DNA of 64,000 nt from Brachionus rotundiformis (GCA_016802295.1 JAESIW010000207.1:2020969-2084968), one strand, 5' to 3'; positions 22,680 through 35,530 are shown, counted from the first letter of the stretch. Notes: generated from the sequence alone by a model not told the origin. Program-made: numbers and translations.

Positions 22680-24170
22680 ACCCAGGTCGGAAATCTTATT
22701 TAAGATCTTATAAGATTGAATAAGACAAAAAATCCATTCAAGATCTTTTACCGTTCCTAAAAATTATCTTTGTTTTTCTTATTTAATAAGATTTTTTAAG
22801 GCTATTTTAAGGTTCTTGATTAGAATCTTAACGAATCTAGATGGAAAATTTCTTATAATATCTTAACTTGATCTTAATTAAGATTCTTAAATCGATTCTT
22901 GTAAAATCTTTGCCTAAAAGTTATTAAAAGTTCCTTATAAGATCTAATTTTTAAGTATTTCAAAGTCATTTTAAGATAAGATTTTTAAGAAAATTTTTTA
23001 AGATCTTATTTTCTAATCATGAATAATCTTTTGCTATTAAGATAATATTAAGATCTGGTAAGTTATAAGAAGAAGATATCTAAAAAGTCTTAATAAAAAA
23101 TAAAATAAGAAGAAAGTAAGATTTTTAATGGAATTTTTATTTTAAAGTGTTTTTTAATAAAATGACTTTAAATATTTAATCGTGTTCATCTTCATTTAGA
23201 TACTTAATTAAATAAAAAACATTGCCACTTTCTTCATAAATAATACACTTTGATATGATATCATGAGCATTAATTATCAATATATCGTCTGTTTTTTCAC
23301 AAACTGATAAAAAATTGTCAAAAATATTGTTCCGCTTTAAAATCTGAAGATTGTCTGGAATTCTTACTTTACAGTCATCAAAAAGACATGTCTTAGTCGT
23401 TTTTAAAGCAAACAAAAGAACATGAAAAAAAAATTTTCAATCTCTATAAAATAATTAACTAAACCAAAAAACGATTTTCCTTCAACTGTGTACTTTATAG
23501 AAAAAAAATATTTTCACCAGCTTTTTTGTAATTTATAGAATGAAAAATTGAGCTTTCTATCGAAATTTTTAAACCAATAAAAACATCATCATCAAATTTT
23601 TCAATCTCAAATTGTTCTAGTTCAAATCGATTTAATTTTCTTTTAGAATTCGACACTAAATGTTGAACTCTTTTTTGGTTAAATTTCTTTTCTCGTGTAA
23701 ACTCAAAACAAAATCGCATAACTCTGAATTGTCATTACTGTGTTCAAGATCTTCTAAACGACCAAGAAGCTCAAAATGTAATCCTTCACCTATAAAATTT
23801 TAAGATAAATTATCAAAATCTTTCTCTAAAAGAAATCACTTGTTTCGTTTCTCTAAAAAAAAAAAGATATTCTAAGATAATAAGTTTTTATTTAAATACA
23901 ATTAAATTACAATTAAAGATCCTATATGGATCTTTTAAGAAAGAAAAGTTTTAATTTTACTTTTTTTCCTCCTTAGAAATCTCTTATAAGATCCGATACC
24001 GAACCATGCAAAGTTCTGTTACTGAAAGTATAAGATCTTGTTTCAAGTTCTTTCTCAGAATAAGGTAAGTTTCTTGATCTGATCTTAAGTAAGATCTTAT
24101 CAAGATTTAGGTCATGGGAAGTAAATGCATCAGTAGGCTCAATGTTGTAAAAGTTTTGCATGCAAAAAAC
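22680..24170. mobile_element. AAGATCTTA-rich element around a broken ORF
   Basis: Both edges (22680-23130 and 23930-24110) are saturated with variants of the near-palindrome TAAGATCTTA, oriented both ways, a texture not seen elsewhere in the window. Between them lies a disrupted minus-strand reading frame. The structure suggests a non-autonomous or decayed transposable element with self-similar ends; the family is unknown and I found no clean terminal inverted repeat. Confidence 0.45.
23176..23760 (-). pseudogene. Frameshifted hypothetical protein of the element
   Basis: Two adjacent minus-strand frames (23719-23495 and 23415-23176) read as one protein if a shift near an A8 run at about 23500 is allowed. 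Segments FDDDVFIGLKISIESSIFHSI and the C-terminal VFYLIKYLNEDEH look like real, coding-type sequence. An upstream frame covering 23760-23715 also shifts. No known domain; probably a transposon-borne protein. Sequencing error in the homopolymer cannot be excluded. Confidence 0.45.
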
Positions 24171-24459
24171 AGCTAGCTAGATCATAAACACTAGCTAGCC
24201 TTTATAAGGCAATTATTGGCTCAGTTATAGACTAAAATTTCCCATGTCCGAATTCATTCTCTGAATCAGAAATACATAAACTACAAGTCACCCAAAATAC
24301 AGCTGTAAGATCTTTTCTGAAGCTTCCTCTTAACTTATTTCGAACTATTGTTCTAAAAAAGAAAATAAACTATAGTGGTCTATTGCAGCGCATAAAAAAA
24401 ATTGAGTGAAATCTGATAACAGATTATGTTCAAAAGATAACATTTTGATAGTATTTATC

Positions 24460-25140
24460 TATTTTAGCTTTAAAAAATTCGCTTGATTCAGCTTCTATTG
24501 CATCTTCTCTCAGCATTTTCCAATTGTTAACTACACGGTTTGTGAAGAAGTTGTATTGATGGCCATTTGTACATCTGGTTGAGAAGGTGAGTGTAAATTG
24601 CCAACTCATATGATCAATGTTTTTTTTGCTTTAAAAATTTGAATTCATCCCTCATTCGCCTTTCAATTAAATTGGTCAGATTTAACACTTTAAGTCTTTC
24701 TTCTAGTTAGGATTCTTAAAACTTATATTCTGTTACCTTTTGAGGCTGCTGAACAAACTTGCGAATGCCATTTCAAATCGTTTTGGATCCAGATTGCTAA
24801 GCCGGCATCTTGAGACAAGGTTGACTTTATCATTTACTAAATCAGTCATAGCATAAACTCATAATCTGGCATTTTCCAAAATTTAGATCCATAGACCACT
24901 CATTACATCAGCTGATCAAAGAATCAATATCATCTATAACTTAAATAGAGCCTTGTGGCACACCAATAGTCACGTTAAGCCATTCGGATTCAGTTTAACC
25001 TAGTACGAATCTTTATTTTAGATCAGTAAGAAATGATTCAATCCATTTTATTAATCCATTTACAATCCACAGCACCAATTCTGTTCCTTTGACTAATAGA
25101 CTTGACTGCTTTATGTTCTTGGTACCAAATTAAACAAAAA
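24460..25140 (-). mobile_element. CR1/Jockey-like LINE reverse transcriptase remnant
   Basis: On the minus strand, in several frames, appear the ordered hallmarks of a non-LTR reverse transcriptase: VTIGVPQGS at about 24980-24953, WSMDLNFGKCQIM further on, a DLKWHSQVCSAASKGNRI segment and a closing LREDAIEAES-EFFKAKID tail. Stops and frameshifts are many, so it is long dead. It is the C-terminal half of ORF2 only. Confidence 0.75.
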
Positions 25141-25356
25141 TTTGCCAACTTTCTTGCTCCCATTAATGACTTTCTTTTTTATAAAAATGATGCTTTCTAT
25201 TTTATCATTTATTACTGGCTATTAAAACAAATGATCAAATTTAAATTATTAGAAGAATTCTTTAAATTTTTTTTCTGAAGGAGCTCAGAATCTAAATAAT
25301 GTTAAATTTTGATTAAAACTTAAAGAAATTAATACAAGATAAAATTAATTAAATTA

Positions 25357-25551
25357 TTAAGAATTGTAGATTGGCAATTGCACTGCCCTCGCCCATCTGC
25401 ATAGCTTATCATTCGGCAATGTTTCAGGCCAGAGTATTCCAACAATCCTTCTCAGGCTACCAGTGAGAAAAGTGTTCAGCCTTTTTCTATCCAACTCAGA
25501 CACTCCCCAGCATTCACATCCATAAAAATTTCTATGGATACAAAAGTACAC
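25357..25551 (-). mobile_element. LINE ORF2 C-terminal fragment
   Basis: The minus-strand frame YGCECWGVSELDRKRLNTF...LRRIVGILWPETLPNDKL matches the C-terminal YGCE-W / RRI / WP-x-I-x-N motif of LINE ORF2 proteins. It lies upstream, in minus-strand order, of the reverse transcriptase piece, so it belongs to a different insertion. Confidence 0.7.
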
Positions 25552-25680
25552 TTAGAATAGCGTAAAATTTGTACCAAAAAAAATTAAACATTTACCAAAT
25601 TTGAATTAGCACTTAGAGAACAGTCGAAAAGTATAAACAGGCTTTCAGGTACAAGTCTGATAGCGACATGACCAATAAGG

Positions 25681-25982
25681 AAGTGCCACAAAAAATTGAC
25701 TAGAACGAATATTTAAAGATTATCTACGAAAATGAAAATGACATTCGTCACAAAATAAATATATTGACAATTCATTTAATATTTCATTTAATATTTATTA
25801 ATTGTATTTAAATAAAAATTTATTTACGTAAAATTTAAAATTTAATTTTTCAATTTTATACATTCAAAATATTTTATTTAAATCATATTAACAAATTAAA
25901 TATTCGATAAGCTAAAGAAATAATTTTGAATTAGCTCTTAAATGAGTGGAATACTCTGTGCCCGCTGAGGTCATTGACTGGA
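25681..25982. repeat. Left copy of a 302-bp duplication flanking the gap
   Basis: Identical to 26481-26782 except for one base (t in the left copy, c in the right, near 25931 and 26731). It runs straight into the run of Ns. Confidence 0.95.
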
Positions 25983-26480
25983 NNNNNNNNNNNNNNNNNN
26001 NNNNNNNNNNNNNNNNNNNNNNNNNNNNNNNNNNNNNNNNNNNNNNNNNNNNNNNNNNNNNNNNNNNNNNNNNNNNNNNNNNNNNNNNNNNNNNNNNNNN
26101 NNNNNNNNNNNNNNNNNNNNNNNNNNNNNNNNNNNNNNNNNNNNNNNNNNNNNNNNNNNNNNNNNNNNNNNNNNNNNNNNNNNNNNNNNNNNNNNNNNNN
26201 NNNNNNNNNNNNNNNNNNNNNNNNNNNNNNNNNNNNNNNNNNNNNNNNNNNNNNNNNNNNNNNNNNNNNNNNNNNNNNNNNNNNNNNNNNNNNNNNNNNN
26301 NNNNNNNNNNNNNNNNNNNNNNNNNNNNNNNNNNNNNNNNNNNNNNNNNNNNNNNNNNNNNNNNNNNNNNNNNNNNNNNNNNNNNNNNNNNNNNNNNNNN
26401 NNNNNNNNNNNNNNNNNNNNNNNNNNNNNNNNNNNNNNNNNNNNNNNNNNNNNNNNNNNNNNNNNNNNNNNNNNNNNNNN
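25983..26480. other. Assembly gap (498 Ns)
   Basis: Unknown sequence. The frames called across it are meaningless. The repeated flanks suggest unmerged overlapping contig ends, or two haplotypes. Confidence 0.99.
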
Positions 26481-26782
26481 AAGTGCCACAAAAAATTGAC
26501 TAGAACGAATATTTAAAGATTATCTACGAAAATGAAAATGACATTCGTCACAAAATAAATATATTGACAATTCATTTAATATTTCATTTAATATTTATTA
26601 ATTGTATTTAAATAAAAATTTATTTACGTAAAATTTAAAATTTAATTTTTCAATTTTATACATTCAAAATATTTTATTTAAATCATATTAACAAATTAAA
26701 TATTCGATAAGCTAAAGAAATAATTTTGAACTAGCTCTTAAATGAGTGGAATACTCTGTGCCCGCTGAGGTCATTGACTGGA
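26481..26782. repeat. Right copy of the 302-bp duplication
   Basis: Starts exactly at the right edge of the N run and repeats 25681-25982. The right copy continues into non-duplicated sequence at 26783. Confidence 0.95.
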
Positions 26783-26880
26783 ACTCAGTCGATCAATTCA
26801 AGAATCGCTACCATACCTTCATATCCGGACATCAGGTTTTGCAAAATAACCAAAGTTTTACCTGTTACTTAAAAAAATTT
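26740..26880 (+). mobile_element. LINE-like tail (weak)
   Basis: The plus strand reads VPAEVIDWNSVDQFKNRYH, which resembles the LP-x-EVV-x-A-x-SVN-x-FK-x-RLD end of CR1/Jockey ORF2 proteins. It is short and has no upstream domain, so this is tentative. Confidence 0.35.
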
Positions 26881-27049
26881 ATGAAACAAATGTTTTATAG
26901 ATTTTTTGTTTTAATTATTTGATGAAATCTAATGCTTCTCATTTCTAACCATGTAACAGATCAGGGTAATTAATAAGAGTTGTTGACAATTTATTTGAAA
27001 AAAAAAATATACAATTATAAAAAAATAAATAATTAAAAAAAATAAATCA

Positions 27050-30000
27050 TTAAATGTCGACTTTGGTCGAATTTTCTTGGTCAGATTTTGGATCAGAGCA
27101 TTTATCGTAATGAACCACAGAATGCTGTGTATCTAACGAGTTCAATTTAGAGTCTAGTTTTAGGATAACTGTGCTCACGTCAGTCGAGATGGTGTTCGAA
27201 TTGGAACCTGATTTTTTCATTTTTTCTCTTTGACCACTGGTCAAAATTGCTTTTTGCATATCTTTTTCATTTCCTGCAGTCTTGACCTCACTTGGATGGA
27301 AAAATCTCTGCCTCAACTCTTCATAAAAGTTATTCAAATAATTGCTTCCTGTTCGGCGACTATTCGATGGACTAGTCGAATACAAAGTTGACTTATCTTG
27401 TGAATTTTGCAGACTAAGAGACTTTTTCTTGCGGTTCGAGTTGAGCTTCTTGCTGGTCGAATGCAACAAATGGTTCGAGGATCTGTATTTGTATTTAATG
27501 TTCGAGTCAGACTTGCTCAAAACTGCTCTTTCGTGCATCTCAAGCAATGTTCGCCTCACAATCATTGGTATCCAACTTGGATTAAGCAAATTTGGATCAT
27601 TGCACTCGTTTACAATTTGAACATTGGGCTCTGAGTTCTGGTCATCAACAATAGCCGGAATAGCTGACTGATTGTTTGAAGCAATTGACATCGAGTTGCC
27701 ATAATCAACACTGTACTCGTTGGCTACCGAATCCATGCCAAAAGTGGTGTGTGCACACCGCTTTGAATTGGCAAACATGTGCCGCCTAAGAGAGGATATG
27801 GGATTGATTGGTCTTTGGCTAGTGGGCAGAACAGTGTTTAAAGAGGGAAGTTTTAGAAACTGTGACTGCTGCAATGATGAAGCTGAGTCTATGTCATTGC
27901 AATCTGAGTTGTCATAGCTGTGGCCAGGTCTGATCCAACTGTTGACCGAATCAGAACCGGAGCGTAACGATATGAAGTTGGCATGAGGCGTTGCGCTGGC
28001 CAATACACTCAGCTTTTTCTCGTTCTTGGTCTCTTTGGGCTCTATATCGCCAGCATCCACCGAACTCTCGTGTATGGTCGAGTTCAGGTGCGATATTCGG
28101 TTTAGTTTATACAGCGCATTCTCGTCCAGTGACATCAAATTAAAATGTCTATTCTTGATTACATCGCGCCTAGATACCAAGCTTTCTCTTACTTGTGTCC
28201 TAGAACCAACTCTATTGAGCATATTGGAACTATTTTTTTTCACCGGATATATGACCCCATTGCTACAAAAGCATTCATACTTGCCGCATTTGCGGAAATA
28301 ATTGGTTCTATTTGAATAGAAAGAGAAATTTTTGTGTATGGATTTATTACTAAAGTTAAAGTGGCCACTGGAAAGAGACTTGTGGCATTTTTTGCACACA
28401 TTTGGATCATAGTTGACCAAAGTGGTGAAATTTGTACTTTGAGTGAGCGACTTATTGGGTAGGACTCTGCTAGGGCTCTTGGAGCACATACCGCACTCTT
28501 CCTTGTTAAACTCACTCTCGGTAAAATGGTGACTGGATGGGCTTTGGGGACGCGAGGAGCACTTTTCGTTGGCTAGTTTGGTTGACACATTTATTAAACT
28601 CGAATTGTAGAATGGTACATCTCGCTTGTGAAAGCAGATGAACAGAGAGTACCGCTTGAGACATATAATTATAGATACCAACCATAAGCTTATCACAAAT
28701 GCTATCAGCAGTACTTCACTGGTGAGCAAGCGTGGCATTCGGGCACCTTGGTAAAAATTTTATGTAAATAAATATGGCATAAAATTTAATAATTAAATTT
28801 AATGATTGGCAAACAAAATAAAAACCAATTTTGAAAATATATTTGAATTTTAATACATTAGAAAAAATTATTTATTCTTTTTTCTAGGTAAAAAAAGGTA
28901 AAAAAAACAAAATTGAAAAATATAATCTGTTTTTAAACTTAATAATAAATAAAATATTAAATAAACTCAATACTTTTATTTCCTCGATTTAAATGAATAA
29001 ATCGGAATCGATTTATTTTAATTAGGTTTTAATTCAATTTTGAAAATTAATTTAATTAATATGAAAAAAGACAGGTAAATTGATAAGAGATACCTAATAT
29101 TCCAAATAAATTTATAAATTTAAGTTCAGTCAGCAAGATTCTTATTATAGAAATAGGCTTTTAAAAACATACAGGCCCAAGACACGTGTATTCAATTCCA
29201 GCACGAACTTTAATTATCATTTTATATCTCAATTATCCATTTTAAAATAGATTATTCACACACAAATCCCAAAATGGCCTTTCTAATTTTATTTATTAGG
29301 CTTATGAGGTAAATGTTAAAATGATTAATAATTGAGCAAGCTTCAGATTAACAATTTGATTGAAATTCTTTCAATTAAATTTGATTTCTTCCTTCTGTTT
29401 CTTAAACTAATTAAAAAATAGGGCTTAAAAATTTTACAACTGTAAGAATTTAAATAAGATAAATTATGCAGAGGGTTGGAGGCAGAATAAAAGCATTTTA
29501 CATCACTAATTTGTTCCGATTATACCATTTTTTGAATATAATCTATTTTATCCTGAAATTGATTAAAAATTGAGGGAAAGATTTTTACAAATGACCCTGC
29601 AAATGAGATAATATTTAAAATTTAAATTATAATAATAATAATAATAATTAATTTTCAAAATGGAAAAAAATTAAACAAATCATAAATGTCTTTGAATAAA
29701 GATAATTTTGAATACTGACAACAGCATGATCAATTTTTCTAGTTCACATCTTCTAGATAAAAGGCTCAATTATCAGTTGAGCAATTAGGGATCTTTTTTG
29801 ACGGTTTAAATTACCTTATACATTAATTTTGACTTAATAATTTTAATTAATAATTTGCTCCTCATTTGCACAAAATTAAAATTAGAGATAAAATTAATTT
29901 TAAAAAAATGCTTTTACTGAAGAGAGGTAACATAATTAAAGGAATAAATGAACTGCAAAGCAATGATTGTCAAGCAGCACCCATCATGATAACACCACTA

Positions 30001-31155
30001 GTTTGGATCAAATATTTGCCAAAATTTGATAGCTGAAAAACAACTCTAAAATTGATATTTTCCTAATAAGTATATTTTATTTATAAATAGGGCAATATTT
30101 TTCATCAAAACTCCTATTATATTCTAGAATTAAAAATGTTCATTTAAAAACATTTCTAAGATAACGATATGAGAATAAAATTGATATCTTTAAATAATCT
30201 TAAATTGTTAAAAATTTTGGATTTATAAATATCCAATAATTTAATCAAAATGATCAAGTGTGGGATCATGGAAAAGAACTTACCATCAACCTGATCTATA
30301 ACCTGCTATTTTTTCCGTATCTTATTAAATAGTATTTATATAATTAAATTCATTTTTTAAAAATAATTTTTATTTTTAATTTTTTCCTAGTTAATTTTAG
30401 TTTTAGTCTTGATTATAATCGATTTTTTTTTTGCTAGAAATAAAATTTCCTAACAATTATTTTTAGTTAAAAAATTAAATATGCTCATCGGTAAATAAAA
30501 TAATATGAAATAAAAGTTAAATATTCAATACCTGCATAATTTTCACTTAATTTACGAAAAATGTTTACTAAAGTATTTATTTATTATCTATGTAGTAAAT
30601 TGTTTTTTATTTGTGGTAAAAGCAGCAAACGTAAAAGAATATAAAGAAAAAAATATGAAAAATATTTATAAGATAATTAATTTTACTTGAAGTTTGTTTA
30701 TTAAAACTATTTTCCAAATTGATTGCACTCAGGTAGAAATTATTTATAAAATTATTTGAATTGGAACTATTATCTATCAGGCTTGAGAGTGGAACTAAAT
30801 TTAGTCTACCATAAATGTCGTTGTAGAGTAATTGGTCGCTTACGTGGGAGTTATTCTCCACTGTTGGTATATAAACTAGGCTTATTTTGTTCGAATTTGA
30901 GCTTATCTTTGCGTATAAGTTTTTTAATAGGCTTTTGTTTTGGCTTACCAGGTCGCCGAGCTTGAAGTTAAGCAGCTCGCCGGACTCTTTTCTGCTCGAG
31001 CTGTGGTAACTTTGGTAATGGTACACCCAGCGAGGATCAAGTGATTTTTTGACTCTTTTTTTATGTGGTACAATATCTCTTGGTATGTTCCTTTTATCGA
31101 TCGGTTTGAGTATGCTACTTAGGCTCTTATCACTAAAATATTCACTCATTTTCAT
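27050..31155 (-). CDS. Single-pass membrane protein, unknown family
   Basis: Model with three exons: 31155-30687, 30567-30532 and 28746-27050, phases 1 and 1, introns 119 and 1785 nt, 733 residues. The last exon (566 codons) is certain coding; the two upstream exons are joined on splice signals and phase. There is no signal peptide. One membrane segment (EVLLIAFVISLWLVSIIICL) lies near residues 176-195, followed by a long polar tail with Cys pairs (ECGMC, CKKC, CGKYECFC), many Ser/Asn runs and a conserved-looking WIPMIVRRTLLEMHERAV helix. The N-terminal part is basic. An adaptor or receptor-like membrane protein is possible; I do not recognise it. If the last exon stood alone it would start at ATG 28738. 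Confidence 0.55.
28747..30531. other. Long intron of the membrane-protein gene
   Basis: 1.8 kb of AT-rich sequence with an (AAT)n run at about 29630-29649. No other exon can be supported. Confidence 0.4.
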
Positions 31156-33879
31156 GCAGCTAATGATCTGATCCGTAATGTGTCAATCATTACTAAATCC
31201 GGCCTAATTACTAAATAAATATAAATTTGAATATATAATATTAATTAAAAAAATATATCTAAAATATAAATTTAGATCAACGAGGTGAAAATTTGTTTGT
31301 TTATTTGTAAAAATGTCGTTTCTTAAATCAAATTTTTATTAAAGTTAAATTTTGATAAAAATAAATAATAAAATATAAATTGTAAATTGACTTGGAAAAG
31401 TAGATAGAAATCAAATGCTTTTGAATAGAAAACATCTGCTCCGCATCTCATTGATTAATTGTTTAGAAGAAAGATATGTTTTAATTTTAAATTTAGTTAA
31501 TTATTAAAATACCAAATATTGGATAATAATTTGGCAGCAAAATAACCTATTAGAACTGATACATTGAGTGCATACTAACAATTTTATTTATAAATTTTAA
31601 TTTGTTATAGGCGTCTTTCTATCTGTTCAATTTTTAATTAAAATGTCACCAAAACTAACTCTTTTATGCACATAAGTTGTTATAAAATAAATTAAATTTT
31701 TTTCTATTTCGTATTTTTTTTTTAAATTCTATGAATTTTATTCAATTAAGAGTAAATAAAACGCTTTATAAACTCTAATTGATTTAATTGTTTTCATATC
31801 AAGCATCACTTGAACAAATCTCATTAAAAAATAATGGTTTTTGCCAAGGAAAAAAATATGAAGTGTTTGGATCAATGTTAAATCTTTATCCTAATTTTTA
31901 TGTCGCAATTTAGGTACACAACAACACCTTGAAAAATGTTGGTCACCTGGTATAAATTAATAATTTATTGTTAAATATGAGTAAAAAACAACCAAGGATT
32001 TTAATTATGGTTTTGCTTTTTTATCTAATTTTAATTTACAATTAGAAGATATTCAGTCTTAATTTATCATTTCCGTAAGTAAGATGTATTAAAATAATCG
32101 TGAGGAAATAATGGCTGGGTGTCTGCATGAGGCATCCATTTGAAATAAATCCCCATTCTTAAATATATCATGACAATAGTGCATTTAAAGATGCTGGTTA
32201 ATAAAAGATAAAATTTGACCAAATTTTCCAGTTGACAACAAGTCGACTCGAAAAAGAATTTATGCTTAAAAAGTCTAAAACGTGCAAAAAAGAGCTCTAA
32301 ATCCTTCCAAATTTTAGTAATCATGCGATTTGCCATCGGCCTGATCCAACTAATTCATGTAAGAAAATTTAATTTGGTCTTGAGAAATTATTTTTCACAA
32401 TATACTAAAAAATAATTAATTTAAAGGAAAATTGAATTCATGTTAAATAGAGGAAATAAAATTTAAAGTATAAAGCAAATGTAGTCGGTTATTAGGCTTA
32501 TACGTGCTGTAAGCGTAAATAAGAATATTTTTATTAGTACTAATTACTGATTACAATTAAAATGCATTTAAAAAAAAAAAAATTTTCTTAATAGAGCTTT
32601 ATTTTAATTCAAAATGTTAAAAATTATTTCACTACATGAGATAAAATGGTTTTAATTTCCTTAAAGAATTTCTTAAACATAATTTCTTTTGTTTAGGATT
32701 AGTCTTGCTTTCCTTGACGTTAATAAAAGATAAATTATTCCTATCTGGTATTAGCTCTACTCAAAATTTGGACTTAATTTCCTACATACATAAATAAAAC
32801 AACTGTTTAACTTATTTAATAACTTGAAGACTAAAAATACTTAATTCATACGATAAACATTTATCTCGCTATAAAAATGCCATTTACCTGATGTTTAATA
32901 GATAAGGTTTTTGGAGTTCGTCAAGTTATTTTTATCGATTTTTGCCTAAGTTTTTATATTTGATGAGAATGACGTGATTAAATTGTTGGTAAAGTTTTAA
33001 ATTTCAAGTTATTTTTAAATACAGATAGTGGTAAAGTACCAGTTCTTTGGCACCGATTAAAATTAGAAATTGATAATTTTTTAAAAAATGGAGTTATTAA
33101 GATGATGAAGTTTTGTCGTAGTGAGGAAATTAAATCGATACCAATTAATAGATAGTAACATATCTATCAACTATGATTATTTATTGATAATTTTTTATTC
33201 TAGTCATCAAACTTGAACTAAATTTTAACATTTAATATATTTTGTTATTTTTTTTCAATTAACTCAATAAACAACAAAAAAAAATTGATTAATATTTACT
33301 TAAAACATTTGAGAGCTTTGTTTAGCTTTGGAAATAGTTTTTAATTTATGAATTTTATTGCCTTAAATTGCCAAGAGATAAAGTACAAAATTATTTTGAA
33401 TTTTTAAAAAATTTTATAAAGACGCCCATGTGCTAAATAAATCCTAAATGGCATGAAAAATGCTCATGCCAAGCTAAATATTTTGGTTGTGCCAAGGGAA
33501 AATTTTAAATTCCATTAATTAAATTAACTTTCTTTTAACAAATCTCATTTAATATACATTTTTCTAATTTAAATAATTAGAAATAATTTTCAAATCCAGC
33601 TTTCATTTTTAGCTTTTTTCAGCAACAGTCTATTTCAATTAGCGTTTCTAATTTATCATAATCTTCCAAAAAAGTAATTAATTTATTGATTTTTGGGCTC
33701 CTAAAAGTATTAAAAGTTCTCAATAAGCTTAAAAAGCTTTTGCCAAGAATAACATAATTACTATTATCCTCTTGAGTCAATGGAAAAAACTGAAATAAAA
33801 ATAGTACTAATAATAATTGGATTAAAAATTCTGTTTTAAAAATTGAATCTGAAAGTGAACCAATGTCTGCACAAACAAA
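31156..33879. other. Gene-poor AT-rich region
   Basis: Apart from the doubtful small ORF at 32067-32336 I see nothing with coding or structural character here. Promoter elements for the membrane-protein gene should lie just above 31155. Confidence 0.4.
32067..32336 (-). CDS. Small hypothetical protein (doubtful)
   Basis: 89 residues from ATG 32336. It has a basic aromatic start and a hydrophobic stretch (FYLLLTSIFKCTIVMIYL). Base composition is slightly richer than its surroundings, and the C-terminal part (MPHADTQPLFPHDYF) does not look like random AT-rich translation. No domain is recognised; it may be an exon of an unseen gene or chance. Confidence 0.3.
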   Translation of the reverse strand: MANRMITKIWKDLELFFARFRLFKHKFFFESTCCQLENLVKFYLLLTSIFKCTIVMIYLRMGIYFKWMPHADTQPLFPHDYFNTSYLRK

Positions 33880-34330
33880 AAGGAGACTAAAAATGTAAAC
33901 TATGCCATCAATATGTCACGACCACTTTAGCTGACAAATAATACTTAGACAGGCTCAATTGTATTGCATCATGAAAACACTGGAAGCTCCTAAAAAAGCT
34001 CAACGCTCACGAAACTGAGAATTGGTATCAACATCAGCCAAAGCTCAAAGCTCAAAGAGACAGTGGGATTCCAAATAAAATGGTTAAGTCAAGACCTAGA
34101 AATAGAAGTGAACAGAGTGTGGAAGGCAAGAGCATCTGTCATTCCAGTAATGGTCAGATCCCTAGGTTAAAGATACCTAAACCGATTACCATTTGGTAAA
34201 ATCAATCAAGAAAATTTTAATTGGAACAGCCAAAATAATCAGAAAAGTCCAACGTTAATGCATCCTTAAGCTGCTTGTCGCAACCCAGAACATCTTTTTA
34301 CCAACTTTGAATTATCCGTCTGTACATACA
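33880..34330 (+). mobile_element. LINE ORF2 tail remnant
   Basis: Plus-strand frames give KWLSQDLEIEVNRVWKARA, then SVIPVMV and a GTAKIIRKV piece, matching the region near the end of LINE-type ORF2 proteins (RLW-x-x-x-A-x-VIPVV ... GTAHILRKV). Several frameshifts; dead. Confidence 0.55.
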
Positions 34331-34783
34331 TATGGATTAAAAAATTAGAAAATACTTAAAAATTATCTTATTTTTTTTTAAATTAACCATAACGATCATT
34401 TATATTCATAATTTAAAAAATAAATATTTTTTCATAGACTTTAAAATCCCTTTTTTAAGTGAATAAATAAAATTTATATATCAATTGACATTAATCTTTA
34501 TAAGATAATTCAGTCTATAAATCATATTAAACTAAAATGAAATTAAACTTTTAAAAAATTTATTTAATCAAATAATTTGAACCTATTTTTAATAATTTAA
34601 CTAAGACTATATTTAACAAATTAATCCAAATTCTAATCAAAAGTTGCTTTTGATTTGCATACCTTTTAATAAACCATACCATCAAAAAAATGTCAATGCA
34701 TTTTATTAAATTTCAAAACTAAAAAAACATTAGTAACGTCATCATTAAAAAAATTAAAAAAAAATTAATTATTAAAGATCAAA

Positions 34784-35366
34784 ATGATCGCGTTCACTGA
34801 CTTACAAAGTAGGTATGCTTTTAAATTATCTTTTCACATGAATGTTCTTAAATTTAATGCCAAAATTTAGAAATTGGAATCGGTCTATCTGGCTTTGGTG
34901 TATTTTTTTTGACGCTTGGCATGCTTTTATTGTTCGATAAAGGACTCCTAGCGATCGGAAATGTAAGTTTATTCCAATTTGGCAAAATAAGTTTCTATAG
35001 TTTAACAAAAGATACTATTCATCTCCGGCATTTCCCTAATCATTGGTCTTGAACGAACCATAAAGTTTTTTTTCGGACCTCAAAAACTCAAAGGATCCGT
35101 GTTCTTTTTTGGTGGCGTATTTATTGTCTTAATAGGATGGCCCCTGATAGGAATTCTAATTGAGTTATATGGATTTATTTACTTGTTTGGGTAATTAGTA
35201 ACTAAATTTTTTTTTAATTTAATAATTATACTATTAAATATAAAGTGGATTTTTGCCTGTTATTGTTAGTTTTTTACGGCGGATACCTTTTATTGGAAGT
35301 TTGTTTTCCTTACCTGGCATTAAACAACTCATGGACAAGATAGGAGATGGCAATTCAATGGTATAA
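34784..35366 (+). CDS. GOLT1B: Vesicle transport protein GOT1 (GOLT1B)
   Basis: Four exons: 34784-34808, 34871-34962, 35012-35190 and 35246-35366; introns 62, 49 and 55 nt; 138 residues, the same length as human GOLT1B. Motifs line up along the whole protein: TDLQKIGIGLSGFGVFF, LLFDKGLLAIGN, SLIIGLERTIKFFF, GGVFIVLIGWPLIG, FLRRIPFIGSL and the C-terminal DKIGDGNSMV. It has four membrane helices and works in ER-Golgi transport as a Golgi/ER membrane protein. Its 3' end faces the tail-anchored gene on the other strand, 164 bp away. Confidence 0.93.
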
Positions 35367-35530
35367 CCAAAGAGATACTCTAAGATTGGAATATTAGTGC
35401 ATGATAAAATTCAAGCGTATTTTTTGAGTAATTCCAACACGCAGATATAGCAGAATAATTATTTTATTTTTTATATATTTTTTTAATTATTTAAAAAAAA
35501 TAAATAAATAATTTATTTAATGCTGTTTTA
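35367..35530. other. Convergent 3' spacer
   Basis: Shared 3' region of GOLT1B and the tail-anchored gene; A/T-rich with ATAAATAAATAA near 35.50 kb, usable as polyA signals. Confidence 0.4.

Noticed and set aside
25931..26516. Four long frames across 25.9-26.5 kb
   Set aside because: They consist almost wholly of Ns.
30270..30310. Possible 19-nt mini-exon of the membrane-protein gene
   Set aside because: Splice signals exist on both sides but its length would break the phase of the flanking exons.
33030..33170. Weak resemblance to the start of a Gypsy reverse transcriptase
   Set aside because: Only a few scattered residues fit and the frame soon breaks.
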